Of a stretch of DNA of 64,000 nt, positions 34,918 through 46,371 are shown piece after piece. Position 1 is the stretch's first letter. Every line of letters begins with the position of its first letter. This stretch comes from Hymenopellis radicata (lineage: Eukaryota; Basidiomycota; Agaricomycetes; Agaricales; Physalacriaceae): NCBI GenBank assembly GCA_015501595.1, contig JADNRX010000003.1:496001-560000 (forward strand). The letters are read 5' to 3'. A model generated the notes under the pieces. The model searched no databases. It was given only the letters and a program-made list of their open reading frames with translations, and was not told the origin of the DNA. The position numbers and the translations under genes are program-made.

Positions 34918-35506
34918 AATAAAGTGGTTCCCTATGATTTCGGCTTGTATATTACCGTACTAGTGTTGATGTGTTTCCCTCACTCTGATACCTCCTTCAA
35001 CATCACCATTTCTTGACTTGTACGTGTACTCTCATAAGCGGTTACGAGCTTCATGTCGTGTACTCCCGTCACGCACTCTGACTCCCTTTGTGCCACATTT
35101 TTGCATTGCGTACTAAGTAAGTTCACCGTATCTAAGATCATGCCGTCGTACGCTTCCTCGCACACCTCTAATCGGTTCGCCTCGGGTCTACGGTTGGCCA
35201 GGATATATTCGGCGCACCGACGATCGCGTGACCTTGATCCTCGTCACCACACTTTGCTCATTTCCTCACGATGTTTACCATCTTTAGAACTTAGAAGTTG
35301 GAACGCCAGCTTTGTCAATTGAAACGGCGTCTAGTGCCGAAAAGACACGTCAAACCTCCCACACAAGTTACCAAGCAATGTCTCCGAGCTACCGTTTCTC
35401 TCGATGTTCTCTGCATCAGCGGCAAGCCTGGCCAGATAAGGTAGAAGCTGATAGCTATATATTGGACAGGACTACTTCTGAACTTGTCCTCCTCACAAGC
35501 TTGAAG
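34918..35506. repeat. Duplicated upstream region of the SDR pair
   Basis: The spacer before SDR copy 2 resembles the region before copy 1. GATCGCGTGACCTTGATCCT followed by CGTCAC (about 35222-35250) matches GATCGCGTGATCTTGATCTT followed by CGTCAC (33477-33502), and CTTTGTCAAT plus the sequence just before each ATG (ACTTGAAGATG, GCTTGAAGATG) also match. The first of these blocks is part of the leftward Met-Gly-rich gene in copy 1, so the duplication carried that gene's 5' end along; in copy 2 it is a decayed fragment. Confidence 0.6.
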
Positions 35507-36689
35507 ATGACGACCTCCTCGAAACTATTGTCCGGCAAAGTTGCCCTCGTCACTGGCAGCGGAACTGGCATGTAGGTGTATGCACACAGATCGGCCAGTA
35601 TCTATTGATGCTTTGCCTGTAGCGGTCTATCGTTGACCAAAGGTCTCGCTGCATCAGGCGCCAAGGTCTACATCACCGGCCGTAGACTCGAAGTCCTCGA
35701 AAAGGCAGCTAGCGACGTTGCGGGCACTGCAGTTCCGTAAGTCTATTTCTTAGTTAATATCCTTGGGACCAAGCCACTGAGATTCCATAGCTTACAGATG
35801 GACGTCACCGATGAAGAGTCCGTATTGACTGCTGCGAAACACATCGAGCAGGTCGACGGGAAGCTCGATATCCTCATCAACAAGTGAGCTAGTGCGCCAT
35901 CCTTAATCGCGTTGACTGATACTATGCCCCAAGTGCGGGTATAACGCACTCCGACCGCGACCCACAGTTTGCCGAAAAGAAACTTACTGCATTTCATGAG
36001 AATAAGGATCCTTTTGAGCCGGAATCAATGCCCGACTGGATATATTTGTTTACCATCAACACCATAGCACCGTTTTTCGTCGTCAAGGCATTCACGAGTC
36101 TACTTGTCAAGGGCGCTGGGGCGGAAAGTACGTCGTGCGTTATCAACATCTCTGCGGGGCTTTCCCGTATGTTGGGGACAGCTGCTATGACCAATGTCAG
36201 TACACCTTCATACTAGTGACTTCACAAAGCTGATTCCAGACACTACACAGTTCTCCTACAACACCTCGAAGGCGGCGTTGAACCATTTAACGCGTTCTCT
36301 GGCTGCCGATTTCGGCAAGCGGGGTGTACCCATACGCGTTAATGCTCTTGTTCCCGGGATATTCCCCTCCGACATAGTATCGCCTGAATTCTTGGAGAGC
36401 TTAAAGACCACAGTGATTCCGGGCTTTGTTGCTCTCACTCCCGCCAAGAGAGGTGGCCGGTAGGTTTTCTTAGTGGTAGCCTGGTCCTGGGCTGACGTTA
36501 CTATGAATCCGCAGGCCCGATGAGATTGTTGCAGCGATGATGCATCTAGCTACGAATGAGTATACGAATGGAGAACTTTTAGGGATAGACGGGGGTGCCT
36601 CTCTTGTTATCCGTAAATCCTATGTCGGCTATTGCCGAACTTCGGATGTATTCTGCTGCCTGAATCTTCAACGTCATTGCCTTTCTTGA
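35507..36689 (+). CDS. Short-chain dehydrogenase/reductase, tandem copy 2
   Basis: Paralogue of the preceding SDR. MTTSSKLLSGKVALVTGSGT, GAKVYITGRRLEVLEKAA, MDVTDEESVLTAAKHIEQVD, LDILINN-AG, VINISAGLSRMLG, YNTSKAALNHLTRSLAADFG and NELLGIDGG-type ending are all kept, with introns at the same places. Difference at the end: copy 1 ends LVNP-stop, whereas here one A is missing (GTTATCCGTAAAT against GTTAATCCGTGA), so the frame runs on for 19 residues to 36689. The extra tail has no counterpart and is either a private change or an assembly indel. Catalytic residues are intact, so the enzyme is probably active. Confidence 0.83.
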
Positions 36690-36758
36690 CTTGTACTTTG
36701 ATGAGCGACGTTCACTAAAGTCGACTGCACTCGCAATGCGTCGTGTCTTGTTGCAGAA

Positions 36759-38206
36759 ATGTCGCTACCTTTGCGGAGTCACTGGCGCTACCTATGCAAC
36801 ATCACTCTACTCGAAGACGATCTTGGGAGTGAGGTTGAACGGCGATTCTCGGAGTCGTCGGTCAATTTTGTCCCCGGAATAGCGCGTTTTGACAGCCATG
36901 TTCTCTCCAAGTGCGTTCCCGCCTAAACGACAAATCCCTCTCTAAGTAATGTCTGAATATCAGAGACCCGGTCGGCCCAGGCCACATCCAGCAAGTCTCT
37001 GCTGTTCTTCCGGGCGGACGAGTCTGGTCATTCTCTTGTCTCGTTGACAACCACCATGGCCATCACACCTCGGGCTGGCTCGCGAAGCATTTCATTCCTG
37101 CGGCCGTCGGTAAGATCGCAGCGCTCTTCTCTAAGACGAAGCCCTCTTCAGACACACCTGCGTCGTCATCCACGTTCAGGACTATTGACGACAGCATCAC
37201 ATCGCCGGCGAACCCGACACCCCTCGGCGAATTTCCAGACGAAGAAATCAATGATGAGCTCAAGGACCTGTTCCTGACGGTGGATGACGATATCATAAAT
37301 CTCGGCGCGATGCTAGCAATGGCAAACAAGCGGAGAAGAAAGTTGCCCTGGAAAGCGGCAGATGGGGCAGGGAACGAGGATAGTACTCCACATGGTGCAC
37401 CCAACGTATTGCAACCTGCTTTGAGTGGAAGCTCCCTTACTCTCACATTCTTCGACTCAAAGACACACACCTTACATGTTGCCACCACTGGAGACATTCG
37501 GGCTATCTTTGGCAGAAGTCGAGGTGATCAAGGCGGATATGATGTACAACTCCTTGGGCAGAAGCAGCTCGATGCGGATGCGCGTCGGGTCGAGCAGGAA
37601 CATCCTGGGGAGACGAGTTTGGTGGACAGGAAAGGAACCTTGTTTGGTGGCGTGAGCCCTCTTCGTGTCTTTGGCATGGCACCGTTAAAGTGGACGAAAG
37701 AGGTGAAAGAGAAGATTGGAATGGATCCAGCAGAGTACTACGGCGCAGTAGAAGGAAAAGTACTCACACCGCCGTATCTCACCGCGGAGCCCATAGTCAC
37801 GTCCATTCAAGTCCAAGAAGGCGACGTTCTTGTCATGGCTTCCTCCGCTTTATTCTCGACTCCGAAACCGCCGCCAATTCAAGACGTATTTAACCTTGTG
37901 GATACCGCTCTACATTCGACAGAGCAACCTTCGCGTCGACGTGTCACAGGGCGCATAAATTCGGTGGACGAGAATGTACCAACGGAGCTGCGCTTTTCTG
38001 GCAGGGCGGTTAATAGCAGCATCGGGATTTTCGACACCATCGAGCGTACTTGGAAGAACATATTTTTGAGCGATGACCAGAACGGATGGTTTGAAGATCG
38101 GAATCTAGCTACGAAAGTTGTGGAGGGATTGCATGGCGAGAAAGAGGAAATACCCCGGGGAGTGGCGCTCTCTGTGGCAGTATTGATCTTTGGAAAGATG
38201 AACTGA
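36759..38206 (+). CDS. PP2C-like protein, probably a pseudophosphatase
   Basis: Two exons (36759-36910 and 36964-38206, 53-bp intron) give 464 residues: MSLPLRSHWRYLCNITLLED at the start, then VNFVPGIARFDSHVLSK-DPVGPG, FSCLVDNHHGHHTSGWLAKH, SLTLTFFDSKTHTLHVATTG, GDIRAIFGRSRG, VEQEHPGE, GVSPLRVFGMAPLKW, GDVLVMASSALFST, WFEDRNLATKVVEGLHG and VALSVAVLIFGKMN. Order and spacing are those of the pyruvate-dehydrogenase-phosphatase branch of PP2C. The metal ligands are lost: the early E-D-R is absent, the A-S-D-G-L-W-[DE] segment reads ASSALFS, and the final D-D-x-T-V reads RGVALSV. The long, clean reading suggests a maintained non-catalytic protein. A pseudogene is unlikely. No mitochondrial signal is obvious. 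Confidence 0.8.
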
Positions 38207-38341
38207 TAGTACTAGTGACAACACTTGGAACTGTATCTCTATCTGGTAATCGTACCCATTCAAAAGTCCAGTGATCAACGACTAGGTCGAATTTGGCTCA
38301 ATGACAAGAACATCCCCGATCCCGAAATCGTGTGGCGCAGG

Positions 38342-38602
38342 TAGGGATGCACACCGAACCGAATCTGGTTAGGCCGAAGCAGCACGGAAACCAACGGCGG
38401 GGCTTGAGGACACTTTAGATCAGTAAGCTCTCATCGGAAATGGAGTTTTGGACCAATCTCACCTCATTTTATTCAGCAGAAATGTCCCTGTGCGCAATAT
38501 AAGGCAACCCATCCGGCGCCCGAAGAAATAGCTCGTAGATTGGACCTCTCTAGGTGCTCACAGGTCGGGTGCGCGTACACCCGGGTACGATGTGCATCCC
38601 TA
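38342..38602. mobile_element. hAT-like MITE, 261 bp, 8-bp TSD GGCGCAGG
   Basis: Left end TAGGGATGCACACCGAACC and right end (reverse complement) TAGGGATGCACATCGTACC are inverted repeats with two mismatches. GGCGCAGG is present immediately outside both ends (38334-38341 and 38603-38610), a perfect 8-bp duplication. An 8-bp duplication with a TAGGG terminus is typical of hAT elements. Too short for a transposase. Confidence 0.85.
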
Positions 38603-38896
38603 GGCGCAGGGTGTAAGTCGATCGCAAGGTTCCTCAAAAAAGAGGGTTTTTGTTTAACGTGCATTGGTCGGCCCACCATATCGGTGAGCCTTAAGCCCGG
38701 GGCCCACGACAAGGACGCACGCGGATGGCCATCGTAGTACAATGCGCCACCCTCCCGAGAAACCGTCCAGCCTGTAAGAAGGGAAGCATACAAAAGGCTA
38801 CGAAGTACAACAGAGATAGCAGGAAACATCAAGAGAGACCGCGAGGACGGAGACCGAGATTGCGGCTTATGCTGAAAGTAGACCAGAAGACGACAG

Positions 38897-39160
38897 GCAA
38901 GACAACGAGTAAGAGGACCGCCGAAGAGCCTTTAGGACTTGCTCACGGTTTCGCCATCCAGACCATAGAATAAGACGACAGTAGGGAGCCAGTAAGGGAG
39001 TACACAGAGTAGTTTTGAGGGACGATAAGCAAGACAACGAGTAAGAACCACGGCCGAGAAGCCACCAGACTTGAAGAGTATCCGCCTACTACAGGAGGTT
39101 TCGCATCCAGACCATGTACGAAGACAGTCGCGCGCCAGCAGGAGAGTAAACAGAGCAATA
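38897..39160. repeat. Two diverged direct-repeat units of about 132 bp
   Basis: GCAAGACAACGAGTAAG recurs at 38897 and 39029, followed in both by GCCGA(G)AAG, then TTTCGCCATCCAGACCAT / TTTCGCATCCAGACCAT and CAGTAGGG..GCCAG / CAGTCGCG..GCCAG. The units differ by many substitutions and small indels. No coding frame is shared. Confidence 0.55.
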
Positions 39161-40430
39161 TTGAGGAAAAAAGTGGAGATGAGAAGCACGAGACTAGACG
39201 GTTAGGACATGGAGTGCTTGACCTTCCCTCCTTTATAGTCTGGAGGGTTAAGCGCTAATCAATCTATCAGCGGGTGTAAATGCCTTGTTCTCCTTAACTT
39301 GATTTATGGCTGTTCAAGAGTGGGGACACGCTCACACCGGGAAGGGCGCCCGAGTCATCGCAGCCTCGTGTTGCGATGGAAAGGCGGTAGAGCTGATCCA
39401 GAAAGGACAAAGTTTGGACGACGTTCATGATATATGCGGTACTGTTTAGAGTCGGCGCGGCGCGGCATTACTTGAGATATAACAATACAATTATGCGCCA
39501 CACTATCTGGCCAGCGAATAGCAGGGAGTGAGCACCTTTGCATGACTTTTGCGTGGCGAGCCATCCACTTTCCTTCGGCGCGTCTCTTGTTCCGAAAGGG
39601 ACGAATAAGAGACCGTTGACAGCAACGTCTTATCAGCGAGTTCTGTCAACAATCGATCTCAACAGCGCGCGTCCATGAACCAACCCTGCATAGCAACTTT
39701 TGAGAGCATCATTGATAAAGGATCTCCTGTAAAGAAGTTCGAGATTGGACAAAGGTAATGTGGGCTGCTGGCACAGCGTTCACAATCAGTATATCGTCGA
39801 CATCAGCGGCGAATTGGAATACTCACTTGTGGAAAAACACAGATAATAAGATACTGTCCTAAGACTCTTCATCAAGAGTTCAAATGCCGGGGGATTCGTC
39901 CACGCACCGCTACCGCAAAAATGACCAAGTTAACCGAACTCTCAAGAAGCAAAACCAGTGAAACTAGTACTTCAACATGATGACGATCTAAAACAGTAAC
40001 GCCGTTTCACTCGGAACCTCGTTACTTACGAGCACAGCGGCGGGCGCCCTGCATGACGATGCGCTTACCAGTTGTTGAACGTTGTTGAACCATGATGGTG
40101 GGAACCAAGTGAGAATACGACAACCGTCTCACCTCGGCCTCGCTCTCGGGCGAGTCTCAGAGACCTGCCCGAGGCCCTGATCACCGTAGTCTGCTAAATA
40201 TAAATCTCCGTCTAAAAGTACATTCTACAAGTCCTGTACATGCATCAATAAATAAGTACAACGTCCAAAAAGCCAGCTACGACAACTTTGTTATGAAATA
40301 TCAAGGGTTTGCTGAGATATCCACGTCATCATATCATAGCTTTCATCCCAATCCCATACCGACGAACTATCACTGGTGTTCCAATCCAAGTAGCCGATCC
40401 ATCGAGCGTCAAGGACTGAAACGATTTTGG

Positions 40431-41544
40431 TTATCTCCAATCCCAGTCGCGTTTTGTCCACCAAGGTCCGTTCATGCGCTGCATGATCGCACAATAATGG
40501 CCGAGCAATATGAGGGCGCGCGGTCTCCGTTCTGACAACAACGCCATGAACGAGTCGCTCGCGAGGATAAGCCAGAAGAACGCGGCGTGCATCTGATAAT
40601 CCGGATAAAACGAGGCCACCCATGACCTGCGCAGGAACGAAATAGCGTGCTGATATGTCGCTGAAATCGCCCCATCGCGAACCTCATCCTGATCGGGTGC
40701 CCCACAGATGGGCAAGGGAAGCGTTGATAGGGATTGAGGAAACGGCGGCACGTTACCGAGTGGTTCATGTATATCCAGTGGGGCAGCAATCCAAGGGATC
40801 ATGGGGGCGATGACCCCATGCTGCAATGTGGACCAACGCGTTCTAAACGTGGAGGATGAAGCGCGGAGAACACGTAGCCAATCGCTCTGCGTGTGAACTG
40901 CAGGTGAAGTCGCGAACCCATAGATACCGATGAGGATTTGGGATATGAACAAGGTACCATCATCAACATAGTCGGTGGTGTTACTGGGGACGCTGTTAAC
41001 AGCTTGGCTAAAGTGGGTGAAGGCGGAGGAGGCATATTTGTCCGCCATAGGATGATTTGGGTTCAGAGTGTGAAGATGAAGAGCCGAGACGGCGAGGAGT
41101 GAATGGAGGAGGAAGGGGTTATCAGTCGAGACTGCGATGCGAGGGATGATGACCTTCCAGACCTCCAACGCGGACGCCTCTGCGCAGAAAGTATAACAAG
41201 TGCTCGTCGTGTACTGATGGATCAGCTCTAGACTCCTCAAGTCGAGTGATGAAGAAGACATGACGGCCGGAAATGTGGGCATATCGTTCGGCGCGGGATG
41301 CAGGTTCGAGCGTATGGATTGGCGCGCCTGGGCAGGAGCTGTGTATGTGCATTTGTCCGCCCAGACACATTCAATCTCGCGCCGAGTGCAGTTTTTGCAA
41401 ACCGGCGATGCCTCGTCGCACTGAGAGAGCGAGATGTAAGCGAATAGGCAGGGACAGATACCAAGGAGCTCTCACCTTAACTTTACGACGCCGGCATGTC
41501 TTGCATCCAGTGCGCGATTTGTTGTGTGGGCGAATAGGTGCCAT
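40431..41544 (-). CDS. Zn2Cys6 fungal transcription factor
   Basis: DNA-binding regulator. Exon 1 (41544-41476) encodes MAPIRPHNKSRTGCKTCRRR then KVK; after a 52-bp intron exon 2 begins CDEASPVCKNCTRREIECVW. Together they give the six-cysteine zinc cluster C-x2-C-x6-C-x5-C-x2-C-x6-C. The rest is the usual regulatory region of fungal-specific factors: LELIHQYTTSTCYTF, IPRIAVSTDNPFLLHSLLAV, SALHLHTLNPNHP and YASSAFTHFSQAVN. The frame stops at 40431 (RDWDWR), but one base over it continues as LGLEITKIVSVLDARWIGYL to 40291, a normal ending for the family, so a 1-base indel near 40440 is likely. About 375 residues if corrected. Targets unknown. Confidence 0.82.
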
Positions 41545-41573
41545 ATCTGAATGTCTTGTCCTACAGGACGGCC

Positions 41574-41581
41574 TATATATA
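41574..41581 (-). promoter_or_regulatory. TATA box of the Zn2Cys6 gene
   Basis: TATATATA lies 30 bp upstream of the ATG (41544) on the leftward strand. A second similar site (CCTATATATAG) is at about 41800. Confidence 0.4.
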
Positions 41582-41885
41582 CACGTCTCCCATGTTTGAA
41601 TTTAAGCAGCGCCCGGCCAACGCAGCCAAAAACGTAACCCCAATTAGGACACAGATGAGGATAGTATAGAAACCGCCAAGGTGCCCCCGAGTAATCAGGA
41701 ATGGCCACTGCATTGAATTCGTTTTGCAAATTATTGATAGGCAGTCTGGTTGCCTCGGAAGTACTGGCTTTGAACGCCAGCCTATTAGACGAATTTGTCC
41801 TATATATAGATCCTCCAATCGTTAGCGCAGTGCCGGCAGCTGAGAGCTATTAGCCAGTTCGAGTCGACGTGCCAAGTTCAGATCA

Positions 41886-42176
41886 TTAGCAATCGTCTTT
41901 GTATAGCCAAGTGTTCTTCAGGCGCACCCAGAGTGCGGAAGTGACGGAGTCGTACAACGGATCGTTCGCTGTACGCTTCCCGAACTCAGTACAATTAGGC
42001 GTTGAAGGATTACGATGGTTCTGGCCGAAGGCCCGAAGCATATGTTTTCGACATGAGGTCCCTGAGGTGAGATCTTCGGGGGCATGGATGGCATCAGCGT
42101 GAGCCCGACCCAATAACCCTGTAAAGTCAAGCGCCAGTGGCCACTCCTCGGAGAGTCTGCGGGGAGCGCTAGACAT
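41886..42176 (-). CDS. Possible small gene or gene fragment
   Basis: An open frame of 96 codons starting MSSAPRRLSEEWPLALDFTG and reading LLGRAHADAIHAPEDLTS, then CRKHMLRAFGQNHRN and LYDSVTSALWVRLKNTWLYK. Codon use is reasonable and the product is soluble, but I recognise no family and see no introns that extend it. It may be a remnant left of a decayed gene. Confidence 0.3.
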   Translation of the reverse strand: MSSAPRRLSEEWPLALDFTGLLGRAHADAIHAPEDLTSGTSCRKHMLRAFGQNHRNPSTPNCTEFGKRTANDPLYDSVTSALWVRLKNTWLYKDDC

Positions 42177-44073
42177 AGTAGACCAGGGTGCCAGTGATTA
42201 TATCAACCCTTACAACAAGAATCAATGGGAACAGAGTAGTACGATTTCCCTGTAACACCTAAATGTCATCGTGCGGGAATTGTACACAGCACGTACCTAT
42301 ACGAGCGATGACCAGCGGATGTTACAGCTTACCGATTTGTACAAGAACGGATCCAGATGTGAGGCAGACAAGTGGATCAAGGACACAGCGCTATACGTTA
42401 TGCGTGCGAGTGAGTGTCGCAGTGGTCATCGGTTGTAATCTAGCAGTGCCCGGGTTTAAGACCGGGAAGGTGATGCTATCCAGTCGTTTGTACAGGAGCG
42501 ACTGCACAGGTTGAAAGACAATTCAGTAAGATTGCCTCCCAAAAAGCATATTTGGCGTGGTCTGCGGACGTGAAAATCCTCATCACCGGATCTACCGAGA
42601 AATTGAGCATCAATACAGCAAGAAACTGTATTGATCCAACAAGCTAACAGGCCGGAGTTCGACGTTTTGCTCTCAATAAATATCAGAAGCACCACCGTTT
42701 CAATTAGATCTTCCTGGGTATCAGGGTGAACGGATTAGGGAGACGCTGAAAAGAGCAGGGGATAGGCGATGATATAGTGGCGATCCTAGAAGGTGGTTAA
42801 TCATGCTCGAATGTCCTTCAAGAACACAAGGAAAGGTACCTTCAAAAAGCCTGGGGTACGTCGTGGTCCATAATCTGGGGATATGTCAGTACACCAGGTC
42901 ATGAATTGAAAGGACATTGAAGATGCTGGCCTCATCATCGCAGCCGCCTAAACCGAAGACGTAGGAGAGCCCCGATGGTGGCAAGATTTGGCAACGGCCG
43001 GCAAGTTCCATACTGAAGAAAGTCTTTGACGGTTCAACGGACTGGCTTCCAATTGTGTTTGGGAAAGTAAGAGATTTCAAGCGCCGACATGTCGAAACTT
43101 CAAGCGGCGACATTCAGTCCTCCTATTTTTGGGATACGTTCGCCGAGTGTAGTCTCATCTCTGTTCGGCAAATCGGGAAGTCGCGACTAACCAGCATCAG
43201 GTCACGGTACCGCCAAATATTCAGTAGAGACACGTACAAGTATCCTTGACGGCCAAAAGTCGGAACGAATAAGAATCACCGCTCCTTGTGGAGCCCGAAC
43301 ACGTTACAGCAGTAACGAGACTTCTATCGTTGATGATACACTTGTACATGTGGTATCTGACGCGAACTGTTGCAGTCAGTACGCCACACATTCAAATTGA
43401 CGACATCCACCGGCGCCATTGTCTCTCTGGTTACTGTGGGATTGGTCTGATGGTTCCACGTACATTGTAGCCACCCGAGTTTGAGAGCACCAAACTGGGC
43501 AGATTTCCCGAGACAGCGGCGGGTTCCGACTAACCAGGAAGCCACGCTCCCCTTCTCTTTTCCGGTAACTGAAGACAGTCGCTTAGAGTATGGGGCGGTC
43601 AAGCGCACCGGCGAAAATTACGTGGATCTTTGAAACACGAAGTTGGCAGCGAATGAGTAGAGGTCACGTAGTGGGAGGATGCAGGCCAGTGCAGGCGATC
43701 ATTCGGCTATTGCCGGTCCTTTTTCGGCGACGACCATCTTACTTATAGTCTTGGAGTCTTGGACGACAGCAACTCGTGGATCTCCCAACACCTCTTGTGT
43801 AGCATGACTTCAATGACTGAATGCTACATCTCCAGACGTGTCAGTAATCTGTTTCTTGGCCGGTCAGCCCGCTGTCAACATTTTCAATATCCGTTAAAGT
43901 TTACCGTAGCCTGTGATTGTCGACTTCTCTGTAACGTTCAGGCCTCAGGTCGGAGTCTTCCGACGCCTCTAACACTCGACTTTTGATCCCCTTGGCGTCC
44001 AGAAAGGACCGGGAGTATGTAGTAAATCCCGTAAGGACGGTCTGATGAAGGACGGGTCTCAAGAAAGAAACAG

Positions 44074-44421
44074 GTCTAGTTTTCTGTAGCCTCCAAATTC
44101 TCCGTGTCTATGGGCTCTCTCTCAGTTCTCGAGCTTACGTCCGAACTACACCAGACTACTCGCCTCTTGCATTTCTATCATGCGCTCTTGAACTTGAGCC
44201 GTTTAGCCAGCACGGACGAACCCTTTCGTCCTATTGGTTGGAACTTGTCTCGTTTTCTGTGGCCTGCGGACCTCCAATTCTCCGTGTCTATGGGCTCACT
44301 CTCTCAGTTCTTGAGCTTACGTCTGAACTACACCAGATTACTCGCCTCTTGCATTTCTATCATGCGCTCTTGAACTTGAGCCGTTGCCAGCACGGACGAA
44401 CCCTTTCGTCCTATTGGTTGG
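44074..44421. repeat. Tandem duplication, two units of about 173 bp
   Basis: Copy 1 (44074-44246) and copy 2 (44247-44421) share ATTCTCCGTGTCTATGGGCT, GAACTACACCAGA, CGCCTCTTGCATTTCTATCA, TGCGCTCTTGAACTTGAGCC and CCCTTTCGTCCTATTGGTTG with only a few substitutions and small indels, so the duplication is fairly young. Confidence 0.8.
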
Positions 44422-45661
44422 CAGCTCTTATCACTTCTGGCTAATGCCATTGCGGAGACTCGGAGAGTCTGTCTCTGGTCTGTCTACCTCATATTACCTG
44501 GATACAGGGCCAGTCTACTATGTGGGTCTCCCTCTTATCATGGGCCTGCACTCGGGTGCCGGGTCTTGAATGTGCTATTGCTTGGCACAATTTTCAATTT
44601 TCAACTAGCTGAAGTGCGTACCTACTTACTTGGAGCTACAATATAGGTCGGATCTTACCGCGTCCTGCTTGGTTGATCCTCCTTATCTATACCAGGCACG
44701 AAATCATCACGACTGCAAAGGTCCTGTTGCATGGGATATTTCTCGGACCGCATTGCTGCAGCTGCCTTTCGATTTCAATGTGATATACCATTTCGAGTCC
44801 TTGACCCATCAGTTCTTTTCTGTGCGACGGGCACGCATCATGGCACCCTCACCGAGCAAAGGATAATGGGATGTTTTCTCCTTCTGCGTGAGTCCTTGAC
44901 CCATCAATTCTTCGCAGGAACTACAATAATGGGCATCTTAGAAGTCTACGCACGCAGGAACACATAGGCTCAACTTTGCGCAAGAGTTTTCATCAGTGTG
45001 CGAATCAAGAGGTCATTATCCATGACTACCAACATAATCCACAATACCTAGAATTCGCTAGAGGGTCGCCGGATTTTTGCCTTATAGGCTGGGACTTGCT
45101 CAGCTCGGAGGAGTTCACAGAGTATATACAACTATGATCTTGTCAGTTATCTACATATAACTGCAATCAGTAGAACTAACTGGAATTGCAGCTACCTGAC
45201 TGGAATTGGCTACAGCACATCCCGCCTCTCTCTGCTAACTGCAATTGGTATTACCCGCTGCCGCCGCCATTTTGGGACGTGGGGATCAAACGGTGTGTGC
45301 CGAAGCCTCCGCCTTGCCTCCATCATGGACGACGACGCGAGGACGACGTTGGACCTTGTTCAGGCAAGTCCTGAGGGTATCCGACTCAAACGCCAAACTC
45401 GATCCCTTGGTACGTGTTTCCTTTTTGCAGCAGGCCTTCACATCGTTCGATAATCATCCCCCAGCCTCCACTGTGGAACGGAAGGTATCCTACATGTCTT
45501 GGAGGCTCGCAATAGGTAACGATGCAGGAGGTCCTGGAATGGCGGCGCGGGAATATTCATCCGTACAAGACATATTAATGATCCCGATTCCCGACTGAGG
45601 GCGGGGCCCGGATTCTAGTCAGTGGTGAGGGTGGGTAGACACTACCTGGAGTCGGTCTGAA

Positions 45662-45691
45662 ATAACTGAAATCGGTACCGATTTCAGTTAT
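45662..45691. repeat. Perfect 30-bp palindrome
   Basis: Half-site ATAACTGAAATCGGT is followed directly by its exact reverse complement, with no spacer (centre GGTACC). Such a site could extrude a hairpin, bind a dimeric factor or mark a transposon end. No gene within 600 bp explains it. Confidence 0.85.
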
Positions 45692-46371
45692 AGTCTGACG
45701 AGATCATTTTTGTCATGCCTCGAGTTCACATCAGCCAGCCTTTTGTCGTGGTTTGAGGTGCTGTGGACTTATCTCTGCTTTTCTGAGCTAACAGTGCGCT
45801 CAGAACAGCTTGCGGGAGGCTCCAGTTCGGCATTCGGCATTTTAGCCCACTCACCAAGCTCATATCCGGCGACCTTCCAGCTAAAGCAGGCTTCTATAGG
45901 TAATCTGGTTGTATTCGCCAATCGGGCATTTCCCGATGTTGACGTTGTTGCGGCTCAAGTCCACTATAATCCTTAGCCAGGCGACGCTTTTCCCCCACTC
46001 TGCATGAGTATCGGCTTTTGAATGACTTCATGATTCTATTCCAGCTTCAGCTCTCGGTCCCGTGCTCTTTAATACTACCTAACCTGAGGCTGTCATTCGC
46101 AGACGCGATTTCTTTCAAAAGTATTGGTATCGATGAGGCAGATCGTACACAAGCTGGAAGGTACAAAGCGACTTTGTTTTATATAATTTGAAGCTTCCAA
46201 TCGGCTCGAAGGTGGGAATATTTCTTCGCTCAAGAATAAGCCAGAAGTTTGGATCGCGAAGAGATAGCTTAGCGGATGCGATTATGAAAGAAACATGAAA
46301 AGAGACCAAAAGGAAAGTGTAAATGGACGAGTAAAGTATGCGCTTCGCCAGCCAAGTGCTGCACAACAATA

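Larger units (their letters stand above)
38207..40430. other. Gene-free region with a hAT-like MITE and a diverged tandem repeat
   Basis: About 2.2 kb without a supported gene. It contains the 261-bp hAT-like element (38342-38602), two diverged 132-bp repeat units (38897-39160) and, at 40291-40430, what may be the true C-terminus of the Zn2Cys6 gene in a shifted frame. The remainder (39.2-40.2 kb) shows nothing recognisable. Confidence 0.45.
42177..46371. other. Gene-poor region with short repeats
   Basis: About 4.2 kb with no convincing gene; all frames are short and change register. It includes a 173-bp tandem duplication (44074-44421), two copies of GAGT(C)CTTGACCCATCA near 44797 and 44890, a degenerate frame at 45186-45598 and a perfect 30-bp palindrome (45662-45691). 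The composition is unlike the neighbouring exons. It may be old transposon debris. Confidence 0.45.

Noticed and set aside
42430..42490. tRNA-like stem (GTGCCCGGGTTTAAGACCGGG)
   Set aside because: No acceptor stem, A box or B box consensus could be placed around it.
45186..45598. Open frame LPAAAAILGRGDQTVC.. to IPIPD
   Set aside because: No ATG in good context, no recognisable family, and joining to neighbouring frames would need an intron of only about 24 bp. Treated as non-coding.
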